The position numbers and the translations under genes are program-made. The notes under the pieces are model-generated. The model had not been told where the DNA came from. It searched no databases and was given only the letters and a program-made list of their open reading frames with translations. This document shows positions 12,309 to 23,152 of a stretch of 64,000 nt of DNA, piece by piece. Position 1 is the stretch's first letter. Each line of letters starts with the position of its first letter. Origin of the DNA: Isochrysis galbana (Eukaryota; Haptophyta; Isochrysidales; Isochrysidaceae); contig CM030937.1 of the NCBI GenBank assembly GCA_018136815.1, positions 6,066,526 through 6,130,525 on the forward strand. The letters are read 5' to 3'.

Positions 12309-14020
12309 GGAGAGTGGCTTTGCGCCCCCCGCGCCCACGACCTGTCTCCGATTTTGCATGCTCTCGCTTACTTGGAGGGAGCTCAGTTCATTACTACTGA
12401 ATGAGAACGTCAGCCGACGTCTCCGTTTCTTCTCGAATAAATTTCTCAAACCGTGAGCCTCGGCGGCCAATGCTCTATGCTGAGACCTGCCACCGACTCG
12501 CGCGCACTTTGGTGTCGCTCTCCCGGTATAGCTGACTTACACTTGGATAGGAAGCGGCACGCATCGGCTGCGCAAGCATTGCTGCGGGCATAGGACACGG
12601 CACCCGCTGGCCGAATCACGGTGTCACAGTCTACTCTTCTTGTTCCCTTCGAACGGTTGGGGTTCTCCCATTGCGGGCTTGAAGTGGCTTCCACATCTAC
12701 TTAGCATCCGGACGACGGGTGCAGCCATGCCTATGTGCAGTTTGACGAGGTTGATCAACTGTTGCCGACTCACTTGCTCGCTGCTTATTAGCACTACTCT
12801 TCACCGTCTCGGCCTAGTCACGAGACCGATGAAATGATGGCTTCTTCAAGCGTGCCTTTGTCTGCAAGCTGGACTGATGACCATCACTACATCCCATTTT
12901 TTTCAAGCGTGCCTTTGAGGCGAGCTTCTGGGTGCTCCTTGGGCATCTGTTCAACTTGCCCCGATACATTCCTGTTGCAATATTTTGCCCAGGTGGTGCG
13001 AGCCAGGCCATGGGCGTGCCACATTTCATTGGTCGCCTTCGCTCTCCACTCCGCGAAGATTCGTTTTCCAACGCGCCTTCCTGATTGTCTATTGTGCGTT
13101 GATCTGCGGATAAGGAAATTTTGCTCGACCAGGATTGCGATCACATCGCGCTGTGTGCTTTTGGCCGGTTCTAACCCTTCCTCGAGGCCCTCACAATTGG
13201 TCAATCTTGACCTCTTTGTGCATCGAGAGGATCGCCGCGACCTTCGCAATATTGTGTGTTTTACATGTGTGATGTGTCCGCTGCAATACTACCCTGCCCC
13301 TGCTCACGTTGCAGTCCGTGTACTGCTGTCTTCGAAATATGGGTGTCGTTGCAAACACTGTTGTGCATTACGAGGCCGCATCGGTGCTCACCATAGCGAC
13401 TACTAGCATTGGCATTGGTTAGGCTAGGAGTAGTACATAGTGTGAAAAAATTCGGTTGGAATTGTTACTTCTTTAAAAAGAATCTTCTCAAAAAGCTCCG
13501 CTACTTGTTCTGTGTTCTTGAAGTTGTCTGCTTCTAACACGTACTGCTACTAGGGGAGAGAAACATCGGAAGTTCGGGGCCAACGCCTACTACTGTCTAG
13601 ATACCGTTCACCTTTCTACCGACACCGCCCTCCGCCTAGGGCTAGGTCAGAGTTCCGCGCCGGACCCCCAAGGTTTCGCATGAAAGTTTGCAAAAGTTGC
13701 TCACCGGCTAGCCAAGTTTCACAACACAAAAGTTTTACGTTTACGTAGTTTTTTCGGATTACGGGTTAGGTTATTGGTTGTTGACAAGTTGTTGTGTGGA
13801 GCTGCATTGCTATTATTGCGCACGCACACCATCGGACATGTTAGTAGTAGCAGTAGTAATTAATTTTAATGGTAGGTAGCAGTAGCAGCACTACCTACTA
13901 CACGTAGCGCACGTAGCATACTTTCTACACCCCCACCCGGCCCTTCTCCCCCCGCCATCAGGCGGCTCCCCCCGTGCACTACAGGGGGGTTGGGGTGAAG
14001 GGCTTAGATATGGTCCGGTG
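12309..14020. other. No supported gene; AT-richer sequence
   Basis: Overlapping open frames on both strands at 12814-13406 have no recognisable motif. A 16-bp sequence (TTCAAGCGTGCCTTTG) occurs twice, near 12845 and 12901. 13430-13930 is relatively AT-rich with TAGTAG/CAGTAG runs. It could hold introns or 3' exons of the gene starting at 12003, but nothing shows it. Confidence 0.5.
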
Positions 14021-14026
14021 CCTCAA

Positions 14027-14345
14027 CTATCGTTAAAACGATAGGGTCATGGAGCGCGCGCCGCCGCCCGCTCTCGCTGCCGCTGCCCTCGCCATGATGG
14101 ACGAGGAGCTCACGGACACGCCGCTGTCGCCGAAGCGACCGCGTCAGGACGACCCTCCCAGCCAGGTGGGCACAGGAGCCAACCTGCCAAGCCCGCGAAC
14201 CCCCGCGAACGACACGAACAAGGCCGCCATGCTGGCAGTAGCCAGCATGCAGCACACCTCATGCACAACACACAGCCACACCAGCCACACCACACCAGTG
14301 GGACACCTCCAAAGGGAAGGCCTCCGGGCCGGGACCCCGGCGACC
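14027..14345 (+). mobile_element. 5'-end fragment of a LINE related to the one at 55568-62168
   Basis: It opens with the same hairpin (CTATCGTTAAAACGATAG, 14027-14044) and GGTCATGGAGCGCGC as the full LINE. About 100 codons (14049-14351) follow, ending in GHLQREGLRAGTP, which aligns with NSHRESLRAGP of the LINE ORF. Similarity then stops. Losing the 3' part is the reverse of the usual LINE truncation. Confidence 0.65.
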
Positions 14346-15176
14346 CGGTGATCCGTTCCACCCTTCCTCCTATGCCTATGCCTCCCGGGCTGGCGGCGGA
14401 CTCTGTCTCGACTTATCCGGTAAACAGGCGCGAAACTTACCGATTTTTCGGTGGGCGGAGCTCTCGCTCATCGCTCACGCCCACCCCCTTCTCCGCGCTC
14501 TCCTCCCCTCTCTTGCGGCGCGCCTGCGGGAAGCCTCCAGCTGCCCTGTGGCGGCCTCTCGGAGGCTCCTGGAGGCCTGGAGGCCAGCTCAGGGTAGAGG
14601 AGGCTGGGGCAGGGCCCCTCTGGCCTCCCCTGCGCTCTCCCTCGCTGGCGCTCCTGAGCATCTGGGCCCCCCACGCTGCACCTGTCTGCCCGTCGACCGT
14701 CGACCAGGGGGGGAGGGGGGGTTGGAGCGATGGGCTGGCCACGATGGGCCAGAACTTGGACAGCAGGGAACCAGGCGAGGCTGTAGGGAAGAGAGTGGGT
14801 CAGCAGGGCAGAGTGCTCCTGGCAAGCCATCAGGTATGCCAGGAAGATAGGTGGTTGCCCTCCCCCACGGCAGGGGAGGAGTGGAGAGAGGGGGGGGCTC
14901 GTGCCCCCCCATGGCCAAACCAAGTATAAACGTATAAACTTAGTTGCCAAAACCGAAAAAAAGGGAAAAGGAACGAGGACGAGAGGGGGAGCGGGAAGGG
15001 AGCGGGGAGGGAGCAAGATGTCAAGTGGGGATCCCAGAGAGGGGAGTACGGAGTACACGAGATAGCATAGCGGACACCGTCAAGAAAATTTTTTCCATCT
15101 AAATGTGATCGAGCTCGATTCCTATTCCATCGGCCCCTATGTGCAATGTTGCATGCTAAGCACATGATGGCAACTC
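14346..15176. repeat. No gene; holds repeat D, copy 1 (14779-14955)
   Basis: About 180 bp with blocks GAGTGGGTCA, CTCCTGGCAAGCCAT, CCTCCCCCACGGCAG, GGGGAGGAGTGGAGAGAGG and AACCAAGTATAAAC are shared with 19685-19885 in the same orientation. The minus strand has a weak RNA-polymerase-III B-box-like GGTTTGGCCA (GGTTCGCCCA in the other copy), so a SINE is possible but unproven. Confidence 0.6.
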
Positions 15177-18100
15177 CTATTTCATGGTGAGGACGCCAAG
15201 CAACTTAGATGACGATGCACGAGAGCCAACTGAGGCCGATTCCACAAAGGGGTCCCCCATGGGTGAGCACGCCGAATTGTATCGCGCTCTCACGTCGCCA
15301 AGGCTCGAATCCGCATGTGCGAGGCTGAGCGCTTCGCTCAGGGCTGCTCGATCACTAGAATCGGGCATTGTGCGGTCGTGGGAATCAGGTAAAGTTGGCG
15401 GGGGGCGCACCGAACTTTCAACCCGTGCTGCCTCAAACGTTGTCTCTAACGCCGCCGCGAATCGGCCGCGCTGGAGCGACCCAAATCGCTGGCGTAGTGT
15501 TGCCACTTCGAGTGTAAGACTTGCGCTAGCTGACCGTTCGTCAGCTAGTGCGTTGCTGAGCCACGCGCATTGCGCTTTCTCAGAGTCAAACCCCTCACGC
15601 ATCGCTTCCGCCCTCTCCGCCTCTGCCTCCATCCGGAGAACGGCGGCGCCCAACTCACGCGTCAAGCCGTCTATCTCGGACCTTGCGTGAATGGCCTCGT
15701 CCTCGGCGCAACGAAGCTCGCAGCATATGCACGCTAAAATCGAGCCCCACTCTCTGGCCTCCCGCTTGCGCGCTTCTTCTGATGCCTTTGTCTGGGCACC
15801 GAACCGTAGAAGTAGCGCCCCTGAGCGTTCGAGCGCATGCCACAATTCAGCGTCTCCGCCATCAGCTTGCCGTGCTCGGCCGCCGACGACGGAGCTTCGA
15901 GTCGACACCGGCGTGACGCCTTCTCCGTCGCAAGCACCTCGCGAACAGCTTACTCTCACTTTCACCGGCCCTTCCGCCGCACACTCAGCGGATGCTGCCG
16001 GCGTGGCATAAGTGCTCGTTGCGCAATCATGCACGTCGCACAACGCGACCCCGGACGAGCTACCGCCATAACGGAATAGCGGAGCTGACGAGTGGACGGG
16101 CAAGAGGCAGCCCTCCCCGCATGAGTGGAGCATATTCGCTACCTCTTGCGCGGCCCTCCCCAATGTGAGAGCTAGTGCCCAGCCACGCTCGTGCGTCTCG
16201 TGGTGTTGTTGGCGCGCGTCCGCCGCCTCAGCGCGCGCCTCGTCGCGAGCGCGCAGCAGCTCCTCCACACGTGCCTCTGCTCGTCGCGCTGCCGCCGCGT
16301 GTGCCTCCGCCTCGCCTCGCAACGCGCGGCGGGCTGCCTCCGCCTTGGCCTCCTGCGCTGCGCGCGTTCGCCGCTCAGCCGCCGCACCCATCGCCGCCGC
16401 ATTGAGGCGAGACAGGGAGGCACTCTGCGCCGCCGCGCGAGCGCTCGCCTCACTCACCTGCGCTTGGCACGCCGAAAGCGCCGCACGCAGCGTGCGCACC
16501 TCAGACTCGGCCGCTCCGCGGCGCGCCAGCAGCAACCGGCAAGAATCGCACATGATCGTGCCCGCAGCAACCTCCACGTCGTGCGTTCTCGGGAGTGAGC
16601 GACGGGTCAGCGCTCCGGTGCTAGATTGATGAACCTGAGGCTCGACGGCTTCGCAAGGCCGCACGTCCCTGCTGCCGCCATCATGCCTCTCCGCTGCCGC
16701 CCTAGCCTCGTCGCTCAGTGCAAGCTCACGGCTGAGACTTTCCGCGACCGCACGAACTTCAGCTGTCGCAACAGCGGAGTCACTGATGGCGCGCGCAATC
16801 GACGCGGCCCGGTCAGCCTCTGCCGAGTCCGCAGCCGCTTCTGCAACGGCAGCCGCATCGCGCATGCGAGCCTCCACGTCCGCCAAGCTAGCCAGGGCTC
16901 CGGCCTCGGCCGTCTGGGCCGCAGACATGGCCGAGTCCGCAAAGGCCTCCACGCGATGCACCTCGCTAGTGAGGCACCGCACGCTGCATGCACTGACGGT
17001 CGCGAAGTTGCGCGCGGTTTCAGCCTCGGCCTCGGCCTCGGTAAGCAACGAACGCCATAGCGAGTCGAGAGCGAGTAGTTCAAGCCGTGCGTGTGCCACC
17101 GCCGCCCCAGTGGACACCTCGTGGATGGCCATCGGGGACTCGCGGGGAAGCACGGAAGCAGGGGCGGTCTCCTCAAGCGGCATGCGGACTACGACCATGG
17201 TTGTTCCTTTGCCGCTCATATCTCTGGAAGTCCGATGACGCTTCGCATCGGGTGTCACCACAGGCGCAGCTCGTGGCGTGGTTGCATCACTTGGTTCGAA
17301 GGACACTGCTTCAGCGAGGGCTTGCGGCAGTGCTGGCTTCGGTTCCTCAGATATCGCCCCTTGCAATGCCCTCTGATAGCGTACCTCCGCGTCGTAGCGC
17401 TCGCGCTCTGCCCGAGCACGAATCGCCTCTGCCGCAAGTGACACCTCAGCGGCCTCCGTAATAGCCTCCGCCTTGCGTGCCTCAGCTGCCGCGCACCTGT
17501 CCTCGGCTCGCCGCCGCGCCGCCGACTGTGCCTCGGCCGTGACCACCGCATAGGCGGCCGTGTGATCAGCGAGACGAAGTTCTTGCAGAAGCACCACCGC
17601 GTGAATTCGTTCGACGTCGGTCTCGCGTTGAGCAGCTTCCTCGGCTCGCCGTGCCGCAGAAAGCTGCTCCGCATATGCCGCTCGATCTGCCTCGGCCGCC
17701 CCGCGCACCTCACACAACGCGAGCTGCAGCCTCGACTGGGATGCGCGAGCCTCCGCGTTCTCTTGTTCGAGGCGGGCGCGCAATCTGGAGCTGACGAGCC
17801 GTTCGGCCGCTATCGCCTTCAATTCGGTGGCCGCCCGCCCTTCTAGCTCCCTCACGTGCGTGTCGGCCTCTTCACGCATCGCAACAACGGAGTCTCTCGC
17901 TGCTATAGCGCTACTGCGCGCCTCCTCCACCACCACGCTGAGCGCCTCTTCCACCCTTTGCAACTGTGCTGCCATTGCGTCTGCCTCCGTCATCGCCGAC
18001 GTGCGGACATCGGTCACCTCCTTCTGTGCCGCCACTAGCTCGGCACGTGCTCGCGCCAGCGCTTGATCTGACATGGCCGCCATCATCTCCCCATTCTTGA

Positions 18101-19289
18101 TCGCTTGCACCGCCCGTGCGTCGGCCTCCTCCGCACGCGCCCTTGCCTGTGCAAGAGCCACGTCGACCTCGTCCAGAGTAGCCTGTCGTCTTGCGAGCTC
18201 CGCCTGATTCTCCTGTTCGCGCTCGCGCGCTACGGCTAGCGTAGCCTCGAGCTCGTCTAGCCGCACTCGTGCCTGCGTCTCGGCACCTTCCAAGCTCTGC
18301 CTTGCCTCCTCCGATGCCCGTTGAGCCTCAGCCCGAACCGAGGCCACTTCAGCCTGCGCGCGCGACCAAATGTCGTCTAGGCGGGTCTGAGCTTCCATTT
18401 GAAGCTCGGCGGCCGCCTCCACGCGCTTGACGCTCATCGCGCGGATCACTTCAGCACGTAGGGTCTCCTCCGCCGCTTCTGCGTCGGCCTCGCGGTGCAA
18501 GGCGTGACGGAGCGCATCGGCGGCAGAAGAGGCGCTCGAACGCAACGCTGAGAGCTCTTGCTCGGTCCTTCGCAATGCAGCCGCGGAGCCGCGTCGCACA
18601 GCCGATGACTCGGCACGCGCCATCGCTGTCTGCACGCGGCTCGCCTCGAGATCCTGCGCCCGCTGGAACAGCTCGAGCCGCATTGCATTGAGCTGCTCCT
18701 CACCCTGCGCGAGCGCCGATTCGGCGCTCGCACGCTCTCTCTCAGACGACTCAGCGCGCTTGCGCAGGGTGTTGTTCTCTTGCAGCGTCTCTCGCACCTC
18801 TGCGTGAGCGGCGGTCGCAGCGGACCGCGCACTCGCTGCTGACGCGTCAGCGGCGGCCACCAGCTCAGCGCGGGCGCGCGCATCCGCCTCCGCGTGCTCC
18901 GCGCGCTGCAGCGCGCCAGCCAGAGCCCGCTCCGCCTGATCGCGCTCATCGTCGGCTGCCGCAAGCGCGGAAGCGAGCGCGGCCGCAGAGGCGCGGCCGC
19001 GGAGGCTATTCAGCCGTGCGGCGCCAGCAAGCGATTCGGCCTGCTTTCGCACATGCTCACACTCCTCCGCCGCGACAGCAGCCGCGCGCACCAGCTCTTC
19101 GTTTGCGCGAAGCGCGCCGTCACGGGCAGCGAGCGCGGCTCGGAGCGCTACAGTTGTGGCCTCTGCGTCGAGCTCGTGCGTGATCTGCGCGGCCCCCTCG
19201 CAAGAAGAGAGGTGGAGAGCGTGGTTTTGCGGCGTGGCTGGCGTGGGGGAAGAGAAGAGGAAGGAGGCCTTCCGCCAGCTTCCATCCAT
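15177..19289 (-). CDS. Large alanine-rich coiled-coil protein
   Basis: About 1370 residues from ATG at 19289 (MDGSWRKA) to TAG at 15177. The open frame extends 63 codons further upstream, but that part is translated CT/GA repeat and begins with GTG, so the ATG is preferred. Apart from short N- and C-terminal ends, the protein is long runs of A/E/R/L heptad-like sequence, typical of a rod-forming coiled coil. Breaks occur near the middle (basic KRHRTSRD segment, a possible nuclear signal) and at about 60-75% of the length, where small Cys-containing patches appear (CDSCRLLL, CGEGCLL, CICCELRC). No motor, kinase or membrane segment was seen. It could be a cytoskeletal or basal-body-type structural protein, but that is inference. 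No introns are needed. Confidence 0.7.
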   Translation of the reverse strand: MDGSWRKASFLFSSPTPATPQNHALHLSSCEGAAQITHELDAEATTVALRAALAARDGALRANEELVRAAAVAAEECEHVRKQAESLAGAARLNSLRGRASAAALASALAAADDERDQAERALAGALQRAEHAEADARARAELVAAADASAASARSAATAAHAEVRETLQENNTLRKRAESSERERASAESALAQGEEQLNAMRLELFQRAQDLEASRVQTAMARAESSAVRRGSAAALRRTEQELSALRSSASSAADALRHALHREADAEAAEETLRAEVIRAMSVKRVEAAAELQMEAQTRLDDIWSRAQAEVASVRAEAQRASEEARQSLEGAETQARVRLDELEATLAVAREREQENQAELARRQATLDEVDVALAQARARAEEADARAVQAIKNGEMMAAMSDQALARARAELVAAQKEVTDVRTSAMTEADAMAAQLQRVEEALSVVVEEARSSAIAARDSVVAMREEADTHVRELEGRAATELKAIAAERLVSSRLRARLEQENAEARASQSRLQLALCEVRGAAEADRAAYAEQLSAARRAEEAAQRETDVERIHAVVLLQELRLADHTAAYAVVTAEAQSAARRRAEDRCAAAEARKAEAITEAAEVSLAAEAIRARAERERYDAEVRYQRALQGAISEEPKPALPQALAEAVSFEPSDATTPRAAPVVTPDAKRHRTSRDMSGKGTTMVVVRMPLEETAPASVLPRESPMAIHEVSTGAAVAHARLELLALDSLWRSLLTEAEAEAETARNFATVSACSVRCLTSEVHRVEAFADSAMSAAQTAEAGALASLADVEARMRDAAAVAEAAADSAEADRAASIARAISDSAVATAEVRAVAESLSRELALSDEARAAAERHDGGSRDVRPCEAVEPQVHQSSTGALTRRSLPRTHDVEVAAGTIMCDSCRLLLARRGAAESEVRTLRAALSACQAQVSEASARAAAQSASLSRLNAAAMGAAAERRTRAAQEAKAEAARRALRGEAEAHAAAARRAEARVEELLRARDEARAEAADARQQHHETHERGWALALTLGRAAQEVANMLHSCGEGCLLPVHSSAPLFRYGGSSSGVALCDVHDCATSTYATPAASAECAAEGPVKVRVSCSRGACDGEGVTPVSTRSSVVGGRARQADGGDAELWHALERSGALLLRFGAQTKASEEARKREAREWGSILACICCELRCAEDEAIHARSEIDGLTRELGAAVLRMEAEAERAEAMREGFDSEKAQCAWLSNALADERSASASLTLEVATLRQRFGSLQRGRFAAALETTFEAARVESSVRPPPTLPDSHDRTMPDSSDRAALSEALSLAHADSSLGDVRARYNSACSPMGDPFVESASVGSRASSSKLLGVLTMK

Positions 19290-19324
19290 AGGACGCGGGG
19301 CTAGAGCGCACGAGGCGAGCTCGT

Positions 19325-19535
19325 CCGGCCTCTCTTGGAGCTTTTTCCTCCTCCTCCTCCCCCCTCCTTCCCTCCCTCCCTCCCTCTCTCTCTTCCTCTC
19401 CCTCCCTCTCCCTCCCTCCCTACTAAATCTCTCCCTCTCTCTCTCTCTTCTCTCCTTTTCCCTTTCTCTCCGTCTCACGAACCTCTCTCTCTCTCTCTCT
19501 CTCCCTCTTCTCTCCTCTCATCGGGCGAGAGAGGG
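19325..19535. repeat. CT-rich tract at the 5' end of the coiled-coil gene
   Basis: CTCC and CT repeats on the plus strand, GA on the coding strand. It lies within 250 bp upstream of the chosen ATG and would be 5' untranslated sequence or promoter. Confidence 0.75.
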
Positions 19536-19684
19536 GGAGAGAGACCACCATCCGCTCATTCTTTCTTTACCGGTCGGAAGGTTTTTTTTTCTAATTTTAA
19601 GGGAATAGGCTAACTAGGGGGAGGCGAGAGGCTCCTCAGAGCTCAGAGGTAGCGCCGGGCCAGGACGAGCGAATCAGGCGAGCC

Positions 19685-19885
19685 TGTGGCCTGTGGGGGA
19701 GGGAGTGGGTCATTAGTCATTAGGGCAGTCTCCTCCTGGCAAGCCATAAGGCATGTCGGCATGTCAGGAGGATGGGTGGTTCCTCCCCCACGGCAGACGG
19801 CAGACGGCAGGGGCAGGGGAGGAGTGGAGAGAGGGGGGGCTCTTGCTCCCGCATGGGCGAACCAAGTGTAAACTTTGTTGGGGGC
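19685..19885. repeat. Repeat D, copy 2
   Basis: Similar to 14779-14955 in the same orientation, with added short duplications (CATTAGTCATTAG; three GGCAGAC units). The ends are not sharply defined. Confidence 0.6.
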
Positions 19886-20027
19886 CTCTGCCATAAGGTT
19901 GCCCAGTGGAGGAATGGCCGTACAGGGCAGGCACTAGCAGGTTGAGGTCTGCAGCTTGCAGCCCCCCACGGGGGGACGGGGGGCGGCAGCATGGCTGTGT
20001 CTTGCTGTCTTGCCTGGTGTGGCCGGC

Positions 20028-20209
20028 CTACATGTGAAACACAGCCAAACTTAGAAATAAAACAGCAAAAACAGTATGTTTTTTGCCGTCGAAAAAAAAC
20101 AGTGTAAAAAACAGATGTGCGGGGTAGGGGGGCCGCCCGAAATAAAACAGCGAAAAACATATGTTTTGGGCCTCCGAAAAAAAACACTGTTCCTGTGTTT
20201 CACATGTAG
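20028..20209. mobile_element. Small foldback (MITE-like) element
   Basis: Perfect 17-bp terminal inverted repeats, CTACATGTGAAACACAG (20028-20044) and its complement (20193-20209), enclose two direct repeats of GAAATAAAACAGC, each followed by an A-rich AAAACA-TATGTTTT block. It has no coding capacity. No clear target duplication was seen. Confidence 0.55.
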
Positions 20210-20388
20210 GGTGGCCGGTGGCCGGGGCCACGGGCCGTGTGGCGTGACCGGAGTCGCACGCACTTGCTCGGCCTCAGCGGGCGGACGCGGTCGCTTCGCC
20301 AGCGACTGCGCGACTGTTCCATGGGAGGTGGGGGGCCGCCCTCGGCGGGGAGCCCGAAGGAGAGGAGGGGAGCGGCGGCGCGCTCCAT
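20200..20388 (-). mobile_element. LINE 5'-end relic (MERA-type start)
   Basis: On the minus strand ATGGAGCGCGCCGCC begins at 20388, matching the first codons of the LINE ORF at 55609. About 60 codons stay open before TGA at the edge of the foldback element. The hairpin seen in other copies is weak here. Identification rests mostly on 11 identical bases. Confidence 0.35.
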
Positions 20389-20566
20389 GGCCCATAGCCA
20401 TAGCAACTGACTATAAAGTTAGTTCGGCGGTGTATGTGGCTAGGTATACTGTCCAACAAGATGCTCTACAAGACTGCAATTCTAATCGACAACGAGCAGG
20501 GCAGAATAATGACCAAAGACCTCGGCGGGCGTTTGACGAATTGGGCAAACCCATAGATAGGGTCTG

Positions 20567-20591
20567 TCGATTCGCGAATGCGAATGCGACA
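20567..20591 (-). repeat. Relic of a family A LTR terminus
   Basis: The minus strand reads TGTCGCATTCGCATTCGCGA then ATCGA, the start of the A LTR with one extra CGCATT unit. The surrounding 20411-20760 has no supported gene. Confidence 0.4.
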
Positions 20592-20901
20592 GCGACGGCG
20601 TTCTTTCCTCTTTTTGTTTTTGCGACTCGCGTTTTGGAGATCCTTATTTCCTCTTTTGGAGACCCTGGAAAAAAGGACCCCTGCGAACAAGAGAAGTCGC
20701 GTAGACTGAGCCTAATATCAATATCAATATCCACAATCGGATTGAACAATCGTCAATATATATCCACAATGTGGCCAGTGTCTTCACACTCACACTCACA
20801 CTTTTCACTTTTGGCTTTGAGCTGCTGAGCCTTGAGAGACCGTCCGTTGGTGGTCGCGTGGGCAGCGTCCCAGGTGGCGGCGGCGGCGGCGGCGGCGCTC
20901 C

Positions 20902-21780
20902 ATGTGGGCCATCCTGCCCGGCTCGAGCCTGGAGCACGCGGCGGACTCGACGAGCGAGGGTGGCGAGGCCGACTCGCCCGCGCCGATTCCTTCCGAAGAC
21001 TCGGCCGACGACGCTCCGCAGCCGCAGCAGCGCGAGGAGCACCCACGCCGGCGGAGCAGCGGTGCACGGCGCTCCTTCCTGCGGCCCGAGTCTCCCAAGT
21101 TGCGGCGCGCGTCGGTGCGTTTTTGCTGCTATCTGTGCGGCGACGAGACGCATGGTGCCGCCTCGTGCCCCGAAGACATCTGCATCTGCTGTCTGCGTGT
21201 CGGCCACCAGATGAAGGAGTGCCCGTCTGGCCGCCGGCCGGTGGTATGCTCTGGCTGCGGGCGGCTCGGACACTTCCAGCGCGACTGCACGGCGTCGAGC
21301 GAGCGGGTAAGCCTGGAGCTCGTGCGCTGTCTTGCTTGTGGAGAGTACGGCCATGTAGACTGCACACCCCACGAGCCACGCCCTAAGCGCATCTCGTGCT
21401 TCAACTGCGGACTTACGGGCCACAACGGGACAGGATGCAGCAAGGATGGTTCGGACCGGTGGTCGCGCCTCTTTTCGGCTGCGGCAAATTCGGTGGTGAG
21501 CGGCCCGCCGGCGGCTTGGGGCCATGTAAGCGGCGGCGGCAGGGCCGGCGGTGGACGCGGGCGTGCGTGGGGCGGCGGGGAGAGTAACGACTGGATCGGC
21601 TGGGGAGGGCGCGGTCTGACACGCGGCAGCTCAAAGGGAGGCCGAGGGGCATCTCAGGGAGGCGGGAAAGGGCGGGGAAACGGCCACACCGTATCCAAGG
21701 GCGCAACGAAGGGCGGAGTGCAGGGCGGCGGCATTTGGAAGCGGGCGCACTCGATGAGGTCGCACATGCGCTGGGGCTGA
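20902..21780 (+). CDS. Five-zinc-knuckle RNA-binding protein, Air1/Air2/ZCCHC7-like
   Basis: 292 residues. The N-terminal 70 are acidic and disordered. Five CCHC-type knuckles follow between about residues 75 and 185: CYLCGDETHGAASC, CICCLRVGHQMKEC, CSGCGRLGHFQRDC, a shortened CLACGEYGHVDC and CFNCGLTGHNGTGC. The C-terminal 100 residues are Gly/Arg-rich (GGGRAGGGRGRAWGGG), an RGG-type RNA-binding tail. A chain of five knuckles with one short member is known from the Air1/Air2 subunits of the TRAMP nuclear RNA-surveillance complex and ZCCHC7, so a role in RNA processing is inferred. The ATG at 20902 is the first in this frame after a stop at 20833. A retroelement gag is less likely, since no gag-like helical region or pol follows. 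Confidence 0.65.
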   Translation: MWAILPGSSLEHAADSTSEGGEADSPAPIPSEDSADDAPQPQQREEHPRRRSSGARRSFLRPESPKLRRASVRFCCYLCGDETHGAASCPEDICICCLRVGHQMKECPSGRRPVVCSGCGRLGHFQRDCTASSERVSLELVRCLACGEYGHVDCTPHEPRPKRISCFNCGLTGHNGTGCSKDGSDRWSRLFSAAANSVVSGPPAAWGHVSGGGRAGGGRGRAWGGGESNDWIGWGGRGLTRGSSKGGRGASQGGGKGRGNGHTVSKGATKGGVQGGGIWKRAHSMRSHMRWG

Positions 21781-22535
21781 GGGCGGTATGTACGTCTTAT
21801 CAGGGCTTCGCCGACCCCTTGGCGGTAGCATTGTGCTGGTACGCCAGCTGGAGGCGTCTGCCCGCGTTGTCACCAAGCCGACGGGTGATGCCGCGACAGA
21901 GGCATGCTGTGTGGCGCACTGCACTCGAGCCGTCATCAGCCCCACTGTCGCCGACGTAGCTCGGGCCGTGCCAAATGGCTGCCTCGCCCTCCACCTCCAC
22001 GCTCTCGCCGCCGTGGCCATTGGACAAAAACGGTCTTAGCGCAGGCAATACCCCACTTTGCCCCTCGGGGCCCACACGTTCTACGGCCACCAACCAGCTA
22101 ACAACATGAGCATGTGTAGCAAGGCACATCAATTTCAGGCATCGCAGCTCTAGAGACATCACCAAACGAGGGGCCGGCGCGGCGACTTGGCAAGCTGTGT
22201 GATGTTTTCTTTAGACAACTTTTGAATGTTAGAATTGGGTGTCCGTAAAGGCATGCCGGCCCGACGAGCACAATCTTTTTGATTGGCGGTGTTGTTGGGC
22301 TGTCGCAATTGCAACTGGAGATTGCGCGATGGCAAGGGCGCACATGCGGGGCCACGTTGACGCCGACGCGGCACTGACTCTATTCCTTCTGATTTCCGCA
22401 CATAGTATGCACTACTGTTTCTCTCTGCAAAATGATATGCCCTGTGAGTGTGTGAGTTGCGGTTGTGGCTTTGCATCCTGAGGAGTGGGGGGTTACAAGT
22501 ATAAGGCATTTGACATTTGAAGGCTGGGACCTAGC
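21781..22535. other. No supported gene
   Basis: Short open frames only. It may include the 3' untranslated region of the zinc-knuckle gene. Confidence 0.5.

Positions 22536-23152
<617 letters not shown>

Noticed and set aside
12814-13406. Overlapping open frames on both strands
   Set aside because: No motif, no supporting splice sites or start context, and both strands are open, so neither is preferred.
20534-20560. Similarity of TGACGAATTGGG to B gag at 38616
   Set aside because: Only 12 contiguous bases match and the flanks align poorly; chance or very old relic.
21935-21960. DSGA on the minus strand as a copia-type protease
   Set aside because: A single four-residue motif in a short frame with no RT, integrase or zinc knuckle nearby on that strand.
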